Below are positions 23,530 through 27,598 of a stretch of 27,598 nt of DNA, in pieces. The stretch is from contig JAEYPA010000127.1 in NCBI GenBank assembly GCA_023411225.1, positions 1 through 27,598 on the forward strand. The letters are read 5' to 3'. A program made the position numbers and the translations under genes. The first letter of the stretch is position 1. Each line of letters begins with the position of its first letter. Under the pieces are notes generated by a model, which was given only the letters and a program-made list of their open reading frames with translations, did not search any database and was not told the DNA's origin. The stretch comes from Bacillota bacterium (GTDB lineage Bacteria > Bacillota > Clostridia > Lachnospirales > Lachnospiraceae).

Positions 23530-24357
23530 TTACGCTTTTCTTTCCATTCTAGAAAGTTCTTGTTTTACATAGTCCAGAAGTTGTCTTGACTCCCCTTCAG
23601 GAATCCACTCACTCAGCCTTGCAGCTGCAATAGGTAGCTTCCATTTTTCCATTTCCGAAAAGTTGTAATTGGTCAATTTTTTGTACTCCGATAAATAGTA
23701 TTTACAAATTCTCTTTTGCATTGCCTTAATAATTGCATTAACTAAGAATGGAGCTCTTGGCATCTTAGCATAAGTTAAAAGGATTACTGTACGTGCAACG
23801 TCTGATAAGGGATTTCCAATACACCCAGTCATCCAATCAATCACATAATATTGGTCATTCTGAATTATGACATTATCAGGATGAAAATCAAAGTGGCAAA
23901 TACAATCACCATCCGATAAAGTATCAACATATGCTATTATCAATCGTTTTTCCTCTAAAGACAATATAGATACCCTTTTTATATCGTCTAATAACTTTTC
24001 TTTTACCGTTCTTACTGATAAAGATGCCTTAGTGTGCATTTTCATATGGCACTGTGCAAGCATCTTAGAATACTTTCTCAATTTCCATGGTTTCGCCACC
24101 ATCATTTTTAGCAGTGTTTTTCCATTTAACCGCTCATACACTGCACCTATTCGTTCATTACTATGTATTATTTCTATAGGCTTTGGAGCAATCTTCATAT
24201 GCTCATAAGCATATTGGGTGATAGTAAATTCGTTGGTGCATGCGATTTCAGGTATTCCGTTTCGATATAACTTTAATACTCCTTTATCTTCCCATTCAAA
24301 AACCTCAGCAGTATTGCCCTGTCCTATCAAATCACCTTTTAATGCTAGTTCTGACAT
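23530..24357 (-). CDS. APH-fold small-molecule phosphotransferase
   Basis: A 275-residue kinase-like protein of the aminoglycoside phosphotransferase/choline kinase superfamily. Features are a glycine-rich GQGNTAEVF loop, VLKLYR with Lys 29, the catalytic loop CHFDFHPDNVI with Asp 157 and Asn 162, and YVIDWM with the metal-binding Asp 174. It phosphorylates a hydroxyl on a small molecule; the substrate cannot be read from the sequence, and antibiotic resistance should not be assumed. GAGGA precedes the ATG. A good promoter begins directly after hydF, so it is likely expressed separately from the hyd genes. Confidence 0.85.
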   Translation of the reverse strand: MSELALKGDLIGQGNTAEVFEWEDKGVLKLYRNGIPEIACTNEFTITQYAYEHMKIAPKPIEIIHSNERIGAVYERLNGKTLLKMMVAKPWKLRKYSKMLAQCHMKMHTKASLSVRTVKEKLLDDIKRVSILSLEEKRLIIAYVDTLSDGDCICHFDFHPDNVIIQNDQYYVIDWMTGCIGNPLSDVARTVILLTYAKMPRAPFLVNAIIKAMQKRICKYYLSEYKKLTNYNFSEMEKWKLPIAAARLSEWIPEGESRQLLDYVKQELSRMERKA

Positions 24358-24416
24358 ATTCTAATCCTCTTCCATCTGCTTTTATGTGCAAAAATTATCG
24401 TTTCAAACATGTCAGT

Positions 24417-24445
24417 ATATTACTTCTTTTTCATCTTTATGTCAA
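24417..24445 (-). promoter_or_regulatory. Promoter of the APH-fold kinase gene
   Basis: On the minus strand a perfect TTGACA (24440-24445) is followed after 17 bases by TAATAT (24417-24422). It starts two bases past the hydF stop codon, about 60 bases before the kinase start. Confidence 0.7.
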
Positions 24446-24447
24446 TA

Positions 24448-25641
24448 TCAGTAACATATGTTATCTATGATTCCTGTTAGATATGCAATAACAATACCAT
24501 AGTTTGACATTGGAACTTCATGTTCCTTCGCCCTATCAATTCGGGACATAACATATTTTCGATTAAACATACAGGCCCCACATTGTATCACTAAATCATA
24601 TCCAGTAAGATCTGCTGGAAAATCAGTTCCACTGACAATATCCACTGTAAGCCCTGAACCAATTCTCTGTCGTAACATACGTGGGAGTTTTTCACGACCT
24701 ATATCTTCTGACAAGGGAGCATGGGTACAACATTCTGCAATTAGCACTTTAGATTCTTCTGTTAGTTTATCGATAGTTTTTGCACTTTTTACATAGTAAC
24801 GGATATCACCCTTGTAGGCAGCAAACAACGTGGAAAATGAGGTTAATAGACAATCTTTTGGTTTCTTCTCGTATACCGACTTAAATACCTGTGAATCTGT
24901 AATAATAAGCTTTGGTGGTTTGGCCATAACTGCAAGAGCTGCCTCTAACTTATCTGTGGTGACAGACATTACCAGACATTTTTTATCCAATAAGTCTCGT
25001 ATGGTTTGTACCTGTGGAAGAATCAACCTCCCCTTTGGTGCTTGGATATCCTGAGGCATTACAAGCAATACAAGATCTCCATCTTCCACCAAATCTCCCG
25101 TAATGGTTTCCATACCATAATCCTCAGGGAGAAGTCTCACAAGCCCCTCTTTCATGGCATCTATTCCTACCCGATTCTTGGCACTTACAAGCAATGGCTT
25201 AGTACCTATCTTTTTTTCCACCAAAACCTGTAACTGATTCAAATCAGTTCTTGTGTCTGCTTTATTGATTACAGAAAGGACAGGTGTTTTTTTCTGCTTG
25301 AAATAGGAATACCATTCTATTTCCTTATCCATCTCTTCATCAGAGAACACTAATACTGCAATATCTGTCTTCTCCGCTGCTTTTCTCGTCTTCTCAACGC
25401 GGATATCTCCCAATTCACCTATATCATCAAATCCAGCTGTATCAATAAACACGCAAGGTCCTAATCCATAGACCTCCATTGGCTTAAAGACTGGATCTGT
25501 TGTCGTCCCAGCCACCTCAGACACGATGGACACCTGCTGCCCGGTAAATGCATTAATTAGTGAAGATTTTCCACTATTTCTCCTTCCATAGAAGCCAATA
25601 TGAATACGATTTCCTCTTGGAGTTTCATTAAGTGTTGTCAT
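24448..25641 (-). CDS. hydF: [FeFe]-hydrogenase maturation GTPase HydF
   Basis: The 397-residue scaffold protein receives the 2Fe subcluster and delivers it to HydA. The N-terminal GTPase domain has GRRNSGKSS (19-27), TTTD and DTAGFDD, NKAD and SAK. The middle part is the dimerisation domain. The C-terminal Fe-S domain carries C-T-H (Cys 305, His 307) and Q-C-G-A-C (Cys 354, 357); the residue before the last pair is Gln where many HydF have His. ATG 25641 has AGGTGG eight bases upstream; a GTG three codons earlier overlaps that site. It lies 22 bases after hydG as the last gene of hydE-hydG-hydF. Confidence 0.96.
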   Translation of the reverse strand: MTTLNETPRGNRIHIGFYGRRNSGKSSLINAFTGQQVSIVSEVAGTTTDPVFKPMEVYGLGPCVFIDTAGFDDIGELGDIRVEKTRKAAEKTDIAVLVFSDEEMDKEIEWYSYFKQKKTPVLSVINKADTRTDLNQLQVLVEKKIGTKPLLVSAKNRVGIDAMKEGLVRLLPEDYGMETITGDLVEDGDLVLLVMPQDIQAPKGRLILPQVQTIRDLLDKKCLVMSVTTDKLEAALAVMAKPPKLIITDSQVFKSVYEKKPKDCLLTSFSTLFAAYKGDIRYYVKSAKTIDKLTEESKVLIAECCTHAPLSEDIGREKLPRMLRQRIGSGLTVDIVSGTDFPADLTGYDLVIQCGACMFNRKYVMSRIDRAKEHEVPMSNYGIVIAYLTGIIDNICY

Positions 25642-25663
25642 TACGCCCACCTTTCTTTCGAAC

Positions 25664-27085
25664 TTAGAATCTAAAATCTCTCTTGCCCTGTTCTATTTCT
25701 TTGATATATTCTTCTGCCTTTCTTTTTACTACTGGATTCGTTATATAGGCAAGCTGTTTTTCAATTAACGCTTCACCCTTCCTTCTGGTATCCTCTGAAG
25801 CATAATCCACCAGATATTCTTTTAAGGTCATTAAAGCATTAGGATGACAGCAATTACAGATCTGACCAGATTTACACAAAGTCATAAAACGATCACCGGT
25901 ACGACCCTCTCTGTAACAAGCAGTACAAAAGCTAGGAACATAACCTAACTCCAATAACCAATTCACCACCTGGTCTAAAGTTCTTCGATCACTTACATCA
26001 AATTGAGCAGAATTCTCATCTTCCGTCTCCTCCTCAACATATCCTCCAACACTAGTTCTAGAACCTCCACTAATCTGAGAAACTCCAAGGTTTAATACCT
26101 TCTCTCTGGAAGCCTTAGATTCACGGGTGGATATAATCATTCCCGTATAAGGAACTGCCACACGAATAACAGCTACTATTTTCTCAAAGATCTCGTCACT
26201 AATGGCATTAGAAAAGTTTGCAGTATCAATGTCATCTGCAGGACAAATTCTAGGAACACTAATTGTATGAGGTCCAACTCCTTTATAGGCTTCTAGATGT
26301 TCTGCATGCATCAATAGTCCTACAAAGTCATAACGATACATTTCCAGACCAAACAATACACCAATTCCTACATCATCAATACCGCCTTCCATAGCACGGT
26401 CCATTGCTTCTGTATGATATGCATAATTGTGCTTAGGTCCTGTTGGGTGTAACTGCTCATAAGCCTTCTTATGATAGGTCTCCTGGAATAAAATATAGGT
26501 TCCAATTCCCGCATCCTTTAATTTACGATAGTTTTCTACAGTGGTTGCCGCAATATTTACATTAACCCGGCGGATTGCCCCATTTTTATGCTTAATACTA
26601 TAGATTGTCTTAATACTCTCTAATATGTATTCAATTGGATTGTTAACAGGGTCCTCACCAGATTCTATAGCAAGTCTCTTGTGTCCCATATCTTGCAAAG
26701 CAATTACCTCTGCTTTAATCTCTTCCTGTGTAAGTTTTTTACGAGTAATGTGCTTATTACAGTGATGGTACGGACAGTAGGTACATCCATTCACACAATA
26801 ATTGGATAAATATAAGGGTGCAAACATGACAATTCTGTGACCATACAATTTCTCTTTGATTGATACAGCTAGTTTCTTAATTGCATCATTGGCCTCAGGA
26901 ATATCGCATTCCAATAATACTGCAGCCTCCCTGTGAGTTAGCCCCTTGCAGTCTTTGGCTCTTTCAATTAAGGAGAAAATTAATTCTCTATTTGATTTAT
27001 TTGCTTTAGCGTATTCCAAAGTATCTAATATCTCTTCATCGTTTATGAATTCCTCTGCTTTAGCAGACATTTTATCATATTTCAT
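25664..27085 (-). CDS. hydG: [FeFe]-hydrogenase maturation tyrosine lyase HydG
   Basis: A complete 473-residue radical SAM enzyme that cleaves tyrosine to p-cresol and yields the CO and CN ligands for the hydrogenase H-cluster. The SAM-cluster motif C-x3-C-x2-C is at Cys 97, 101 and 104 in NYCVNGCTYCPYHHCN. The C-terminal cluster motif C-x2-C-x22-C is at Cys 387, 390 and 413. ESGEDP and the BATS-type C-terminal part are present, which together separate HydG from ThiH and HydE. AGAGGA lies upstream of the ATG. It follows hydE by 23 bases and precedes hydF by 22. Confidence 0.97.
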   Translation of the reverse strand: MKYDKMSAKAEEFINDEEILDTLEYAKANKSNRELIFSLIERAKDCKGLTHREAAVLLECDIPEANDAIKKLAVSIKEKLYGHRIVMFAPLYLSNYCVNGCTYCPYHHCNKHITRKKLTQEEIKAEVIALQDMGHKRLAIESGEDPVNNPIEYILESIKTIYSIKHKNGAIRRVNVNIAATTVENYRKLKDAGIGTYILFQETYHKKAYEQLHPTGPKHNYAYHTEAMDRAMEGGIDDVGIGVLFGLEMYRYDFVGLLMHAEHLEAYKGVGPHTISVPRICPADDIDTANFSNAISDEIFEKIVAVIRVAVPYTGMIISTRESKASREKVLNLGVSQISGGSRTSVGGYVEEETEDENSAQFDVSDRRTLDQVVNWLLELGYVPSFCTACYREGRTGDRFMTLCKSGQICNCCHPNALMTLKEYLVDYASEDTRRKGEALIEKQLAYITNPVVKRKAEEYIKEIEQGKRDFRF

Positions 27086-27108
27086 AGTTATCCTCTTTTC
27101 TAGATTAT

Positions 27109-27598
27109 TTATTTTATCTCGCTTGTAAAAGGTTTTTCATATTTTTTGTAATCCCCACGTTCTGACACTAGTTCATAACCTATCTTACGTATTCTTGCTT
27201 GAAGATTACGAATACTTTCCGCGGCCTCTTCTCCAGTGCTTATCTTATCATTATATAGTAGATATTTCTTTCGGGTTTGAATTGGAGAAAGGTTAGGCAT
27301 CAGAACATTGGCTCCAGCCTCTATTCCAAGTTCACGTCCTTCTGAACATATGGTACCAAGGGCTGTTGTGGCTGGAAGAAGTACATCATTTTTAATCAGA
27401 CGAACTAGGCTTAGTAAAAAAAGGGTTAATTCCAGGTCTCCATGGGGTTGATCCTTAAAAGGGGTATCTTTATGTGGTATAAAAGGCCCAAGCCCAACCA
27501 TTTCAGGAGAAAACTCCTGGATAAACATAAGATCCTTTACTAAGGTTTTAACAGTTTGACCCGGAGAACCCACCATGAATCCGCATCCAGTCTGGAAG
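27109..27598 (-). CDS. hydE: [FeFe]-hydrogenase maturation radical SAM protein HydE, C-terminal part
   Basis: The frame continues through the window edge; the residues before the first ATG read FQTGCGFMVGSPGQT, a HydE signature, so that ATG is internal. About 162 C-terminal residues are seen. Next come EMVGLGPFIPHKDTPF, LPATTALGT and GANVLMPNLSPIQTRKKYLLYNDK, all typical of the HydE barrel. HydE helps assemble the 2Fe subcluster from a complex supplied by HydG. The radical SAM motif itself lies outside the window. First visible gene of the hydE-hydG-hydF operon; its promoter is not in the window. Confidence 0.93.
   Translation of the reverse strand, partial: FQTGCGFMVGSPGQTVKTLVKDLMFIQEFSPEMVGLGPFIPHKDTPFKDQPHGDLELTLFLLSLVRLIKNDVLLPATTALGTICSEGRELGIEAGANVLMPNLSPIQTRKKYLLYNDKISTGEEAAESIRNLQARIRKIGYELVSERGDYKKYEKPFTSEIK

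Noticed and set aside
23530..24357. Aminoglycoside resistance gene
   Set aside because: Only the general APH-fold motifs are visible; many family members phosphorylate housekeeping metabolites.
27574..27576. ATG as the start of a short hydE
   Set aside because: HydE-specific residues (FQTGCGF) continue upstream to the window edge, so the gene is cut by the window rather than short.

Overview
The window reads as chromosomal DNA of a low-GC, spore-forming, strictly anaerobic member of the Clostridia, most likely Lachnospiraceae (a Lachnoclostridium-like organism; this placement is inferred from gene content, not from a search). The evidence is a full hydE-hydG-hydF set for [FeFe]-hydrogenase maturation, the sporulation membrane protein YtaF, a T-box in front of leuS, clostridial-type L,D-transpeptidases, strong AGGAGG-type ribosome binding sites and AT-rich intergenic DNA. 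I see no rRNA or tRNA genes, insertion sequences, phage genes or CRISPR array. Most of the window is ordinary core genome.

Layout. 1-462 (+): the end of azlC overlapping azlD (branched-chain amino acid export). 574-2475 (-): small single genes, namely a 76-aa unknown protein behind a degenerate GNAT protein, an NTF2-like protein and a canonical GNAT acetyltransferase. 2644-5410 (-): leuS with its promoter and leucine-type T-box leader. 5427-8289 (-): a membrane-anchored L,D-transpeptidase with a small lipoprotein, then a DUF3298 protein. 8440-9432 (+): L-asparaginase. 9434-11368 (-): a DUF2500 protein and a secreted L,D-transpeptidase with Ig-like repeats. 11477-12085 (+): a DedA protein. 12092-13430 (-): ytaF followed by an unusual TruA-like protein. 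13604-16255 (+): a P2A-type Ca2+/Mn2+-like ATPase. 16363-17021 (+): a small Cys-containing protein overlapping a DUF523/TudS-like protein. 17147-20050 (-): eno and an M32 carboxypeptidase. 20292-21668 (+): argH with an ARG-box-like site upstream. 21824-22756 (-): mntP behind a yybP-ykoY Mn2+ riboswitch. 22911-23420 (+): an FMN-binding lipoprotein. 23530-24357 (-): an APH-fold kinase. 24448-27598 (-): hydF, hydG and a truncated hydE, transcribed in the order E-G-F.

How genes relate. HydE, HydG and HydF together build the H-cluster of [FeFe]-hydrogenase, so the cell evolves or consumes H2. MntP with its riboswitch, YtaF and the P-type ATPase give several divalent-cation transport functions in about 10 kb. 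Two unrelated L,D-transpeptidases act on the cell wall. LeuS and ArgH carry visible amino-acid-responsive control (T-box, probable ArgR site).

Most worth a second look: the TruA-like protein at 12092-12838, full length and intact but lacking the catalytic aspartate and several nucleotide-binding residues of TruA. Next are the translationally coupled Cys-protein/DUF523 pair, palindromes between ytaF and the ATPase, and a 43-codon coding-like remnant between the Mn2+ riboswitch and mntP.
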